A DNA stretch of 64,000 nt from Thelonectria olida (lineage: Eukaryota > Ascomycota > Sordariomycetes > Hypocreales > Nectriaceae), in the NCBI GenBank assembly GCA_020736575.1, contig JAGPYM010000018.1:496001-560000 (forward strand), in the 5' to 3' direction. The notes under the pieces are model-generated. The model had not been told where the DNA came from and made no database searches. It worked only from the letters and a program-made list of their open reading frames with translations. Both the position numbers and the translations under genes were made by a program. Below are positions 9,677-21,830 of this stretch, one piece after another. Every line of letters starts with the position of its first letter. The first letter of the stretch is position 1.

Positions 9677-11795
9677 TCTTGTCTTGATTCCGGAACGCCG
9701 TGGTATAAGAGACAGAGACACGCCTAGTCGGCGTTGGATCCTTTACGATGATGCACCGGGACTGATGCTCGCGAGAGGACCGAAAAGGCCTATACTTGGT
9801 GGTCCTTCCACAAGAGTCTTGCTTATTCTTCCACTGGGTATTGTTGACTGGAGGCGACACCGGATGGCTCTGATCAAATCGAAGCCAAATGGGGAAATTC
9901 CAGAATCGACACACGCGGAGATAATAACGAGACGGGACCGCCGATTTTGGAACTTAAGACGATGGCCAAGTTTGATGCCCAAAGAGAGGGAGGTTGAAAG
10001 CCGAGAGTTCGTGTGTCGACGAGCAGGCAGCAGACCAGTCAGGATTCGTACCACGCGATTGGCTCAAGACCAAAAGTTCCCCTTAATTTGCTAACACCAG
10101 CAAAATTATGCGTCAAGTTCGCGTGGGCAAATCGAGGAAGGATGGAACGATGATTCTTAAGCTGATCTTGGAGAGATCTGGTGGTCATGTCGGTCTGTTG
10201 GTATCAAGGAGGTCGTCGAGTGTGGTCCTGCACTTTGAGGGTGAGGCGGGTGGCTCCCCTCTCCCAACTCACAAAGTGATTATGGAAACCAGCCAGTCGG
10301 AAGCACCCGAGCATCCTTTAACGACATCACATCAAAGAATGCCTTGCTACGCAGACGGGCCCACAGGGCAGTCGTCGTAACGGACCAGGCAACAGTTGAG
10401 GTCGGGCAAGTCGAATCGTCTGGTCGACATTTGACTAACGTGCGGTCGGGAGGGCCTGAACAATGGACATGATAGGGGGTACTGGAGTGCTGTTCAGGGG
10501 ACGACGGACGAATCGGGGTGAAGAACCACCAAAGGCAGAAAGTCTTTGTATGACAGGACCGACGGCGAAACGGCACCATTTCTGCACTCAACTGCCTGGG
10601 CGAAATGGAAAGCGAAACGACCGAGGATAATGAGGAACCGAGAGTCAGCTGGGACTCGGGGGTAAATAGGTTGTCCTCGCTTAAAGGATTGCCTTTCTTA
10701 AGACCCTTTGCAGCTGTGCCTTCTTCAGCATATGCACGCAACGCAGCTATCATACGCACAAGGCATGCAGGTGACAACAGAGTTGCAGTTTGCATGGGCT
10801 CTCGGTACGATTACCAGCACTGTGTGGGCGTGGCCAGTACGGGCGGCTACAGCTCTATCCGCCCCAGAGATGAACGCTTCGGTACCTTCGGATTTGATGA
10901 AGGTTAGCCTCTCCTATTTGTTGGCACCAGCCTGCTTATTTCGGAAAGCTCTGATGAGATCCAGCTCCCTTATGCCTTTCGTCGGGAATGCTACGAAAGC
11001 TCGCCTGATCAGAGATTGCGACAATAGAAGGCGTCGGGGGGCTCTGAAAAGTGCCATCACCAAGCGGGAAATTTTAGGACGTGAGAGACAGAGTTCCAGT
11101 GGTGTCCGCCTATCATTGTTCAGCTGCAGGAAAGTCTGAATGGGACATCCAACCACCACCGACCGATTGAGACACCCAAGGGGAAGCGGTGTGATGACAC
11201 TTGACTCTATTCAGTTTACCGTCACATTCCCCGACCTTCATCTTGAATGATGTGCGGCCACTGCAGAGAGTTGGCCGAGACAAAGTACCGCTATTCTACG
11301 CACGCTGTAGCGGATGCATGGGTACTGGCCCAACGCCTTCAGCTTGCAGCAGATAGTTTGGGCCCCCCGCCATTTCTTCCCTGTTGGGTCGAGCAACAAA
11401 CATCCTTGGGCCTGTATGCGGCAAAGTGCGGAGTTCGAACTGCAGGACCTACGAAAATCGAATAGATGATGGCCTATACAAGCTAAAGTCTGGAGCAAGC
11501 GATTCCATAACTAATATGCGGGAGCGTTACTTGTTGTCTATGTGGACGGGTATCGAGAACATCTAAGATACAGGAAAAGAAAAAGCCAAGAAAAGACCGA
11601 AAAGCAAATCCAAGCAACCCGCAAGTAAACATTCATGCAAAAAGACTCGGCTTGAAGAAGTCAGACAGCCAGGCTGGCCACCTACGTCGAGCATCGGGAT
11701 TTGTGTCTCGGAGGACACGCTCCTACCTTCGTGACCGACGGTAGCAGACCCCAATGGTCTTTCTGCTGGGCTGACCTTTGCCAAACGGCCATTGC
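9677..11795. other. Gene-poor stretch
   Basis: About 2.1 kb with only short open frames in both strands. A frame at 10108-10380 (+) follows a branch/acceptor-like sequence (ctaacaccag near 10090) but has no convincing donor or family match. Nothing here can be supported as a gene. Confidence 0.35.
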
Positions 11796-12110
11796 TCAGG
11801 CTCTGCCGCCATTGTTCCCAGCCTCGAACACCTGGTCGAATTTATCGATCGCACGCTCGGCATGGGATGTATAGTAGTCCTTGCTGTAGCTAAACTCATG
11901 GCGGAGCCCGCCCAGCCTCCTTTGAGACTCGTCGACATAATGCATCGTTCGCACTGGGCTGGATGTTGTGCCACTTCGTCGTCCTGAGTCTCGCCCATAG
12001 CTCTTGTAGCTGCATGCCAGTTAGCTTCAGTGTCTTGTTGGCAGAGGGCCTATGACCAACCTTCCCTGTTCAGGGTACATGTCATTGATTTCGGTGGGCT
12101 CTCTAGCCAT
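11796..12110 (-). CDS. Small two-exon hypothetical protein, 87 residues
   Basis: Exon 1 (12110-12061) begins ATGGCTAGAGAG with a favourable start context and encodes MAREPTEINDMYPEQG. A 50-nt intron (12059-12010 region) has a GCTAAC branch site and a GCATGCAG acceptor; its donor is GTTGGT, the same unusual donor used by intron 2 of the HAD gene at 59101. Exon 2 (12009-11796) continues in frame as YKSYGRDSGRRSGTTSSP and ends after RAIDKFDQVFEAGNNGG. The product is soluble, charged, rich in Arg, Ser and Tyr, with a predicted helix near the end and no signal peptide or membrane segment. I do not recognise a family. The match of intron signals, phase and protein-like composition is the evidence; it sits alone in a gene-poor region. 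Confidence 0.5.
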
Positions 12111-15100
12111 TGTATGCGAAAAGGCTGTGACTTTGGAAGATGAAGAGCAGGAGAGTATCAAGAGGTCCTTCAACTGAACTCTCGGAAAACGAAGAAGACA
12201 AGAGAACGAAGGTAAATATAGACACTGCGCAGTTCTTATGGAAGCAAGTTGCTAACGATGACTTTTGCTGAATAGGACATGGGAATACCCATGTTATAGG
12301 GCCCCTTTATAGTTTCGGAATTCGACGAGGCATCGCTACTGCGCCCAAGGCTCAACGACATGAGAGGGCTTTGCCATCTTTGCATGTTGTCTCCTATCAA
12401 CTCGGAGTCAGGCATGGCAGTGTTGTATGGGGCCGGTCGACTTCGTTCGGTGGATGACGTTGCGGTCTAGGATCTAGGCTTGACAAGTGAAAGAGTCCTG
12501 AGCAAGTCACTCTTGCGCTGATGATACCCGCCAACCAGACGCCGTGTGGGAGCCGGCAAGTGCCGTCAAGCAAATGCCTAGTAGGAAGCCCATACCCTCA
12601 GCCACTTCACCATGCCCAAGCTGCCTGGTAGTCTCTCGATACAGTCCGCCCGTGGCTGAGCTCCGAAAGGCAGCTGGAACTTGAGTCATTGCGTGTTGTT
12701 CTCGAGGTGTTGTGTATCGGGGGTCGGGGCATGGCAGGAGAGGGGTGCAAGTCGAGGAATGAGGCGAAGGAAGTCTGTGCTGGCCGAGATGGCAAGCTAT
12801 GATCATGTTGATGAGGATCGTATGCGAAGGCCGAAACGGATTCTCGTCGACGAGGAGGTGACTTGGACCGAGGACGATGCGTTGCTTACTGGCCTTGGAC
12901 AGTCCCCAAACTTGTGGTTCGCAAACCAAACAAGGCAACCGGTGTCACAACCCCTGAGCTAGGAGCTGGGGCAAACGCGTCGTTATGGGGGGCAAAGACA
13001 CGATGAAGAAATAAGCAAAGCCGGCGAGCCTGGAGTCGAGCATGGAAGGAGAATGTATGATGGAAGAGCTGGTTGATGTGCAACAGACGTGCTTCGGCTG
13101 CATGTTCGGAAACGAGGAGAAGCAAGAGGCTCCGGAAGACTGGAACCAGATGCCGCCAGCGCAACCTGCAAATGTCAATGAGACTGGGGATCTCTTCTGG
13201 CCCCTTGCAGTTTCGCCCGCTACACTGCCAACCGAGTACAAAGTATCCTGAATTCGTATGTACGAAGCACGAATGAAGGCTCTGGCCTCTGCTTTACAAG
13301 CTACAATCCACAAGCGGAGGTGGGCATGAGACTAGCACTGATTTGTCGGCGGCAACAAACCTGCCAGGCCGCAGGAGGAAATGCAATGCAACAATGGTCC
13401 CCACGACGAAAGCGGCACCCCCTTTACAAAGCACAAAAGTCAATGGGCAACAAGGCACACACACGGCAAGGGAACATGATGGCCTGGTGTGGGACGCGGC
13501 GTGTAGATGTCACCCGCGGGGACGACGAGAACTGCAATAAGTGCCAAGACTGGTAGGTGTGTCCGAGTGAAATGGCTATTTCTCGCAGGATAGTTCCAGG
13601 ATATTACAGCATCTATCTGCTGGAGACCCAGGAAGACGAGGGTTTGCAAGTGTCTCGACAACCTATTCGTACGTACCATTGCATCGCAGATGCTTGTTCA
13701 GCTGAGGTAGTGGGGGCATGGATGCTCTTTGCAGCCCTGGACTAACTGCACATGGGATGAGTTGCAAAGTTGCAAACGCCCAACCAAGACTCGATTTTTT
13801 CTGGGTGCAACATTCTCCGGATTGACTCCATGGCGGCTAGACATCAGATGGATCGAGGCTCACGTCAGGCCCTCGGTTTCAGGACATGCAATGTCATGGG
13901 TGCTACTCAATCACTCTCTTGCATACCTTCATTATTCGTACTACACTCATACAGTACATGATACAATTCCCTCTCCTCTCAGCCCGCTCCCGTCACACGA
14001 CGCAAAGAGGGGAGAATGGACACCAATGCACGCCAGACAAGCCGTGGCGTTCTCTATCCGTGTTTCTTATCACTGGCATTCTCTCTCGTCGCTTCCAGCC
14101 ACCAACTTTCCCTGCCATAGCGGGGCCAAGATGCGGCCCTCGTCACAAACTGGCGCTTCGAGCGGCGGAATAAACAAACAAACCTGAACGGTTTCTCGCA
14201 TCGCGACACATCTGCCGTACTCCATCAGACGAACCCTGCATCGTGTTGCGGCACAGGATGCACGTTCCCACAATCAACCATTCGCTCATGCCCACCATCC
14301 AAAGTAGATGGCGTCATGTGCTGGCTCGTGTTTGGAGCGCATTACTGGGCTTGTCAGATTGAGCACCAGCAACACAAGGCCGGAATACACTCGAGCCAGA
14401 CGTCAAGGGCATCATGGCATGACAAAAACAGTTCTGGTCGGGCGACTCAATATTGGCCTCGAGCATGAGCTGAAGCCTGCATCCTGCTTGTGTAACCCAA
14501 GATCCACCGAAGAGGGGAGGTCATGGGCCATTGTGAGGGGCCGTCAAGGGAATTCGGAAAAGTACTGGACAATTCGGTTGACACCATCCCGCGTGCCACT
14601 ACTCCACTACAAAGGCTGGGGCCCGATTCTGTCTCTTCAGACATGTCTCTTACCAGAGAGGTGCGGCTCTTGCTAGGACTTTTGTTGGGTAGTATCCCCT
14701 CTGCTGTGTGTGACCCCCCCCGAGCCTCGCCGGAAGTCCCGAACACGTTGGCAAATTCGTACATGAAAGCCCGGGTGTTGAGGGGATCCCATGGCGCGTT
14801 GGGGCCGGAAAGCCACTCTGACACAGAGCACGTGTCTCCTTGACCATCATCCTGCGATGTTTCGTTGACGCGGCGTATGGTGTTGCGTCGGCAAGCTTGC
14901 TGCCTGGATGTATTCGTCCCTCGGGCGCTGGAAGGCTCTACTCGTCAGGCATGTTGTCCCACGATGGCATATTCATGAGTGAAAGTGCAGACAATGCGGA
15001 CGTACCTTTGGGGCCGCTTCCCCTGTTCAGCTGAATTGGACATGAGCTGAACAAGAAGGGATCTATAATGCCCCTTGCAGTGTTGGATGAGCTTGCCGTG

Positions 15101-18100
15101 TAACAGCTGAAGGTTATGGTAAGCATGAGCTGGTTATATGCAAAGCAAAGCGCTTGGGTTTGAGCATGCACTCAGAGCCAGGAAAGAGGGAATGGCTTCT
15201 TTATTATGCTCGAAAAAACGTTTGCGGCTGGGGGAGGAAATAAGATTGAGCATGACGCTCTAACAAGGTCAACGAGTGGCTTGGGCTTGGCCATTTCTCC
15301 CAGGCACCGCCGAGATGAAGAAGAAGTCGTCTTTGACCGCTGGATCCTTCCAGTTGAGGGTGCCTGATGACGACCTTTGGCGTATCAGAGAAGCGTACCT
15401 GAAGGGTGCATGGTCTGGCGCTGCATGCCAGACCCTTACGGCTTCTCCCCGTCCCCTCAAGTGGATTTGAAGGTGTCAGACGGACACTAATGAGTGAGCT
15501 AGAAGATGCGCCCGGAAGGCCTTTCGTCGTGGAACCTTGGACTTCATCTTCCAGAATGAAGGGATAGAGTTCTGGGCGAGCAGACCGCCATCTGCTCAGC
15601 TTGCAGAACGTGCAGCTCATGACGGCCAACGTATGCCTATTTGGGCTGCCATCAGAGTCACCGCAAGAAAAGGTCTGCCACACCTCATCACCATGCGTGG
15701 CAGCCCAGGCACGTTGATGAGCTGCTTGAAAGATATTTTGAGGAGGCGCAGACTCCATGAGAAGGCTCTGCGAGTTGATTGACCGCCATCGGCAGCATCA
15801 ACATCATTCTCTAGCTAGCTAGAATTCACTGAGAGGGACTGATCTGCAGTCTTGTGGTCCTCAGCTGTGCAACCGGGGAGGACCAGGGAGTGTTGTTAAG
15901 CATCTGCAAGGCTCATCAAAGCCTCCTCTGCTTCCAGACCGACAGAACCCCCTTTTTGCACTTTTTTCCTTGCCTGAACAGGCCTCCAGGCAAGCAGATG
16001 GCGCAGCTCTAACCGGTCAGGTTTACTCTCAAGGGCGTCATGGTCAGGAAAGGAGAAGCACAGCCATAAAGAGCCTACTGAACAGCCCTGCCGTGGTATT
16101 CCAGAGGAAAATCTCGTTGATGCGGTGAGGATGATGAGATGGCTCCTTGACAGCCAATCGTCCCACCCCCCTGAAGCTCTTTTCTCCGAGTGTGCCAACT
16201 CACCATCCCCGTTGAAGCCGGTGTACGGATCAAGCCGTGAAGGGGCGCGGGGCTGTGGACGGACGGGCGCTTTTCTCTGTCGTGGACGGCATGATACGAA
16301 GTCTTAGCCGGAGATCAAGGCCCGAAAGTCGAGACTCAGACCAAAGCCGGAGTCGGAATACCAGAGCCGTTCCACATGGATTCTCATCAACTTGGGCACG
16401 CATGGGGTATGTTGTCTGCCTCCTCATAATACGGATTATGACGAAAGGGATAGTGCGTTAATGATTAACGGAGCCGAGCCATGTTGATTTTACCACGAAA
16501 AGACGATGCTCGACAACCAATAGGCGCCCAGCGGCTGTGTTGTCAAGGCGAGGCTGCTGCCCAAGAGTTTGGCTGGTGAGATGGCGCCGGAACCTGAGGT
16601 GAGATGGTCGAGACGGAGATGAGCAACTTTTCCTTTTTCTTCCTCGCTTTTTCTCTCTCATTTGTTTTGTATGATGAGGTGTAATAACTCGGGGCCGCCC
16701 GAGTTGTGAGTTCTCTGGATACGAGAGTTTTTGGTACGCTGATGATTTGATAGATGATAGAGAGGCGTTGTTTGTTTAGCGTGTGGCCATGGCCAATTTG
16801 GCAACCCGGACGACATTAGTTACGACTACCACGCATCATCAGGCATGGAGAACCTGGCCTTTGAGGCCCGACAACTCGGTATCACATGCGCGACGAAGAC
16901 GATTGGCGAGCCCAACCCCAGATTCGAGAATTAGTTATTGACCAGGGCCCTGGACAGTCCCTGGTTGAGTCAGTCGACTTGAAGGGCCAGTGGGGGAAGG
17001 GATGAGGTTGAAACTGACCGCTAGTGCTCACTCGACGAGCCCTCACGACACCTCGCAGCCTTCACCGCCAGATTGAGATGAGATCAAGCGATCTCGCTAT
17101 TCTATTGTCCCATTTCAAAGCTTGATGAAGAAAGGAATCGAAGGGGCTATGCGGTCACATGCTTGAAGGAACAACCTTGGAAAGACTGTCTCCAAGCCAT
17201 GTAACCTGCGCCGCCCGATCCCGAGGGTCTGGGGCCTTGCACCGGCATTGCCCACTCCCACGTGACGTCCCCTGAATCTGCCATCAACGTGCAGTGAAGT
17301 ACCGAGAGCAAGGATGTGGGCGGCACAGGGAAGGACACTACTGCGAAGTTGAGCATTTGATGGGCTCGGATGCCATGTGCTTGGGGGGAAACGTGCGGAA
17401 CTAGTAGCCATCGTCCGCCTCACTTTCTAAGACGGGATGGCGTCTCGCAATCCAGCCACAAACAATGGCCTTTCCTAATATGCAAGGGCCACCGAAGCAT
17501 CTCGGAGAGAGGCCCCCAGAGACTGGGGAAGATGGGCGTGTGCATACTACATGCAGTGGGTGTGTTTTGTGCAACAAGCTAGGTTGAGAGGACATACATG
17601 TCAAGAACAAGGAATGGGACGAGAAAGACATGATTTAGAGAGGCCAGATGGGCTCAAGCGTCTGCCCGGGCATCAAGGATAATCTCTCGGCGGAGCTGAG
17701 ATGCTCCATGACGTTGAGAAACACCGGGATCCCTGGGCATGGGACGAGGGCCATGAGATGATACCTGGACCCCGCCCAGAAGAGACACAAAACTTGCCAT
17801 TTCGAGGCCACTCGTCACTTTTGATTCGTCGAAGCTTGCACAAGCCACGGAAAGCTAATCCGGGGTTGAAGGGGATGGGCCTGAGAGGCCAAGCACATAA
17901 GCACCGACTTCGGTGGGTAATGAGCCCCTCTTGAATCGTGCAGACTGAATCGGGTTCAATGTCGCTCTATCAGGGATGTGATTAGCCTTCGAGATTCGCA
18001 GCGGTGTGTGTGCTGAGGATATTGTTGTATCATGTATGGGGCGTCTTGATCCTCTGGTGCAACGTCCCATCAACGGTTAGCTACCGTTGAGTGCAAAGCC

Positions 18101-18428
18101 GGAGCTGAAAGATGGAACCGAATTAGGTAGGATGGGTCTATCTAATTAAGATCTGACTTACTCGATTAAGCGCTCATCTAAAACTATTGGATCTAAAACT
18201 ATTGGATATGAAGCTAAAAAGCGACTATCTTGACCATATACGGCTTTTTTCTTGCGAGAGCTCTACCAACATGCGATGCCTAATATATCTATTCTCACCT
18301 TTCTATTTATTTAATTTTATTCTTCAATAAAAGTACATGCCGAATTACGATTCTCAATATTCGAGATGCCAGGCCAATATAAAACCGGTTATCATAACAG
18401 CCGCAATTGGTGTTCACCTCCTTTCTAA
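12111..18428. other. Gene-poor stretch (about 6.3 kb)
   Basis: No open frame here shows a family motif. Candidates such as 15204-15758 (-), 12507-12938 (-) and 14447-14824 (-) lack recognisable domains and paired splice sites. One strong plus-strand intron-like element lies at 12212-12275 (gtaaat..gctaac..aatag). Most of the stretch is of ordinary base composition, not AT-rich, which argues against a decayed transposon for most of it. It could be regulatory DNA, long non-coding transcripts or unrecognised small genes. Confidence 0.4.
18114..18428. other. AT-rich block with 15-bp tandem duplication
   Basis: Base composition drops sharply to AT-rich (for example tctatttatttaattttatt near 18300). 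The block contains a perfect tandem duplication of ctaaaactattggat (18178-18192 and 18193-18207). It abuts the 3' end of the tyrosinase gene, so part of it is that gene's 3' flank. It may be RIP-mutated or decayed repeat DNA; I find no transposon ends. Confidence 0.5.
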
Positions 18429-19989
18429 TTACAGATAGAAATAGCAAAGAGGCCCCGAAAGCGTGTCCATGACATCTTTGATCTTGGCCGACGGCGCAGC
18501 AAAACCCATATCAATGACATCGTCCAGTCGAGCCTTTCTCGATGTCGGGCTGTTGGCCCAGGTTATGTGCCCGTAATCACCCCCATTTAGTTCTTTGTGA
18601 CGCTTTTTAGGGTCAACTGCTTGCCTATAACATAGTTTAGATTGAGCGGGAAACGAGATAAGCCGGCTAGGGACTTACCAGAAAGTCCACATTCTGTCCA
18701 TCATGCCGTGATGTACCCAAAACGCTGGATCGCCGGGCGAGGTAAACAGGTCAGCACCAGGATCCCCGCTGGAGTTCCGTTAGATCACCCAAGTCGATCT
18801 ATAATTAAGAGAGGAAAGCTACCTTATGGTGTAGTGGATGCCCCCATGAGGACCGATTTCTACCGTGTAAGGGACCCCCTCAGACAAGAGCCGATACTCG
18901 GAAATATTGGGCTTTAATAAGAGATCTGTAACTTGTCAGTCCTGCGTCGCAAACATAAACTTGGGTTCAGCTCACTCAACACAGTCGTGTAGTTGGCATA
19001 TCGTTGATTCATTGCCGGACCAACATCCCGCTTCAATCTTCTAGGATTGTACCCAAGACCTCCGTCAGGGCCCGGACTGGTGCCTTGAAGGCCACCGACA
19101 GGACCGAGATTGACAGTCATGTTGGCAAAGGGGCCCGTCACGACATAGCCTCCACCAACGCCTGCGGGCAGTTGGATGTCGCCGCCGCCGACGCCGCTAG
19201 GGGGCGAGATAACGGGCCCGTTGTGAGCGATGTATTCACCGTTGCCGCCTAAACTGTAGCGGTCACCGTTGAAGATGGGCGACTTTTCAGGCGCCGAGGC
19301 GTATTTCGGCCAGTCCCAGTACTGCCGAACAGTGTCAGCTTTGGTCCCAAGCGTTTGTGGTATGGGAAGGGATGCATTACCGGCTGATACCCTTCGTAGC
19401 CGCATTCTTCCCGCAGCGCTTTCTCGTACTGATAGACAAACCAGCGGTGCCAGGGCATGAAGTTTCCAGTGTAATGGATGGTTAGCGTCTGTTGGATGTG
19501 TGTCACGACAAAGTCGTCAAACTTGCACTCGAACATCAGCGTTCATTTCTTTGGGTCAGGATCAATGGTGAAGAAAGCTTACTCGGGAACGAGCACCCGC
19601 GGATACGTGCGCAGGAGTCCGGGAGGGTAGTTTCTGTAGACATTTGACGGCTTTGATATAGTCGAGGCGCTCGCTTTTCGAGAGCGAACCACTTGGGTTT
19701 TCGCCGTCAGTGAATGGGTTTACGCACAGGGTCTCAAGTTCACCCAAGGTAGAACTTACTACTCGCGGCGGAAGACGACGTTCTTGGATGTGCAGCTCGG
19801 CTTCTTGCCGCGTCTTCGAAGATCCTTTTCCCGCTGTTCCAGAGAGGTGAGGACGTCGGTCTTGATCTTTTCAGTGAGCCGGGAGACGCGGGTTTGTGCG
19901 TCTGTTGTGTCGGCTTGGAGGTTGTTGGGAGGGATCGCGAGTGCGATCGGGGTGAGCAGCACGGCAGGTAGAAGGGAGGAGAGCTTCAT
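18429..19989 (-). CDS. Secreted tyrosinase (type 3 copper protein)
   Basis: Seven exons on the minus strand: 19989-19760, 19691-19583, 19521-19381, 19321-18976, 18925-18823, 18768-18679, 18624-18429; 404 residues, every junction in phase. Residues 1-18 (MKLSSLLPAVLLTPIALA) are a signal peptide. The CuA site is FDDFVVTHI..TIHY..PWHRWF with His121, His129 and His138. CuB is GPHGGIHYTI (His302, His306) and DPAFWVHHGMMDRMW (His329). Tyrosinases hydroxylate monophenols and oxidise diphenols to quinones, here probably outside the cell, in melanin formation or phenol detoxification. A glycine- and proline-rich insertion of about 70 residues lies between the copper sites. The protein lacks the long C-terminal lid extension of latent tyrosinases and ends soon after CuB (about 65 residues). 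The acceptor of exon 5 has a nearby alternative (AAG at 18933), changing only two residues. Confidence 0.9.
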
Positions 19990-20859
19990 CGCAGCGGTTT
20001 AGTTGCGGGAGCTGATCGATTGAGTGAGAATAGCGGTCTACTTATATGTGTGTGTGTCTACAATTGACAACGCACTCTGCATGAGAAATGGAGTTTTAGT
20101 TCATGGTATTTCAGCCGCTGCTTTCTTTGATCGTTAGTAGTAAAACGTGCAGATGATGAGTGCAGAAGTGTGCATGGCATTCCCACATTCCCACAATATT
20201 ATTGAACGATCTTGAGTCTTGGACCAATGCAGCGTCGCGATTGTGACGACAGGAGATGAGGCTGTGGATCAAGCCGTAGTACTTAAGCTGCGAGTAAGAC
20301 GGAACCCAGGACCAACATCGTAGAGCGATGTAAGTTAGCAAGGGCATTTTGACATAAGCAGAAGCTTGGCCAACGATTGAGGAACAGACTCAGATACTCT
20401 CCCTGTAAAGGCTGTTCTAGGATGATCCTAGAAACTCGCAGGGCAGCGTGCAGATTCACAAGAAGAATCGCCAAGGATGCGCTGGATGGCGGCGGCCCGT
20501 GCCTGAGCCTCTGTTCCTATGTACTGTAGTTTAATGTGGTGTCAGAAAATGGCCTTTTGATGCTGTATTTTAAAAGATTTCACGATTTTGTTACTTGAGT
20601 TACATGAAGAGCGTAAGTATCTTGACATGCTCTATAAGCTGTCTCGTTTAGAATCGTGCAAACAACGCGCATTCATTCATTGCTTTTGTTCGAGTAAAAA
20701 CCCTCAGGACGCATGCTCTGAGCCGAGTAGAAGTATCCAAATAGTTGAGTAGAAGAACAACCCAGAAGAGCAAGACACGAGAACAAGACAGAGGCATTAG
20801 ACAGAAGAACTTATTCTGGGCCACGGTATCTAGTTTCCGCCATCAGTCGCATATTCCTC
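19990..20859. other. Tyrosinase upstream region
   Basis: About 870 bases between the tyrosinase start and the kinase relic. It holds the tyrosinase promoter and a moderately AT-rich segment (20530-20720). No gene is recognisable. Confidence 0.4.
20041..20048 (-). promoter_or_regulatory. TATA-like element of tyrosinase gene
   Basis: The minus strand reads CATATAAG here, about 55 bases upstream of the tyrosinase start codon, followed by a short leader. Position and sequence fit a TATA box, although the leader would be short. Confidence 0.4.
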
Positions 20860-21820
20860 ACGTTTATCCTCTTCATGCCCATTCTCCTGGGCAGCGAATC
20901 TATCTCGGAACCCTCATTTCGAACACCGACTTATCGCGCATTTGCGGTTTCCTCTTTACATTTGAGCTGCGATGCAGTGGCTCTGGTGAGTACTATCTCG
21001 TCTTGCGTGACCTCGGTTCACGCCACGGCCTTGCTGTGACCTATGACGGACACTGCGGTCATGAGTGACGAAGCAATTTCTCTTGGATTCTCAGCAGACA
21101 CAGAGACCTGACGGAAGGAAAAGAAATCTTTCTCAAATTCAGGCATGGCCTCAAGTTTCGCATCTTGGTCACCTCCTGCGACGTCACCTCGGACTTGTAC
21201 AGTCGCCAAAGAAGCCCGTGTCTTGCCAAAAGATGCTAGTACTGACATCTCTAAAGAATCAGTCTATTTCAAGACTAAATACCTTAGGAAGGGATGCTAT
21301 TGTGTGGTAACGCTTGTCGTTGATGTCAGCACGGAGAATGAGTACGCCCGGAAGAAGTCCACCAAGACTGGCCCGCGTGGTCTCCAAAAGTGGATGGATG
21401 AGATCTAGATCCTGAAGAAGATTATTCACGGAAGTCGGTAGTTCTTTGTCTCATCAGACGGTGTTAACAGATGGGCAGCCAAACATCGTGAAGCTTCACA
21501 GGGTCGGACCCAGCACCGAAGAACGCCCTCCACTATATCTCGAGCACATGTCTCACGGTAGCCTCAAGGATCACCGCCAAAAGCTACCTGGTAAGTCAGT
21601 CCTTCAGGCTCTCGACCAATGCCTCTCAGCTCTGCAGTATCTTCACGGCATAACGTCGCACATGAAGACCTAACCGCCAGAACATTCTGGTGCACTCGAA
21701 GCACGGCGATGAGATGATCGTCAAGATTGCAGACTTTGGCCTCGCTCAGGGAATTCGCGTCGGAATACATGCTAGGCACGCAGTCCAGGGACATTGCGTC
21801 TGCAAAGGAGTGTCTTAACA
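20860..21820 (+). pseudogene. Broken FHA-domain Ser/Thr protein kinase gene
   Basis: Fragments of one protein appear in order in three frames. From about 20878: RIYLGTLISNTDLSRICGF and YYLVLRDLGSRHGLAVTYDG, an FHA-like domain. After an in-frame TGA (21066) the same frame resumes with FSWILSRHRDLTEGKEIFLK and LKFRILVTSCDVTSDLYSRQ, stopped by TAG. Another frame gives SVYFKTKYLRKGCYCVVTLV and ENEYARKK, the kinase glycine-loop and lysine region, stopped near 21407. A third frame (21446-21673) gives NIVKLHRVGPSTEERPPLYL and SALQYLHG. Then HEDLTAR/NILVHS and IADFGLAQ, the catalytic loop and DFG motif, are split by a further frameshift. The rest of the kinase lobe is missing. The order matches fungal FHA-kinases of the Rad53/Cds1-like group. 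At least three stops and two frameshifts make it a pseudogene. Confidence 0.75.
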
Positions 21821-21830
21821 ACTTGCGCCG

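Noticed and set aside
10108..10380. 90-codon plus-strand frame after a ctaacaccag acceptor-like site
   Set aside because: No convincing splice donor upstream and no family similarity.
12507..12938. 143-codon minus-strand frame with a hydrophobic segment
   Set aside because: A single short hydrophobic run is the only feature; no start context, domain or intron signals support it.
15204..15758. 184-codon minus-strand frame in the gene-poor stretch
   Set aside because: No recognisable domain, no codon bias, no clear start context.
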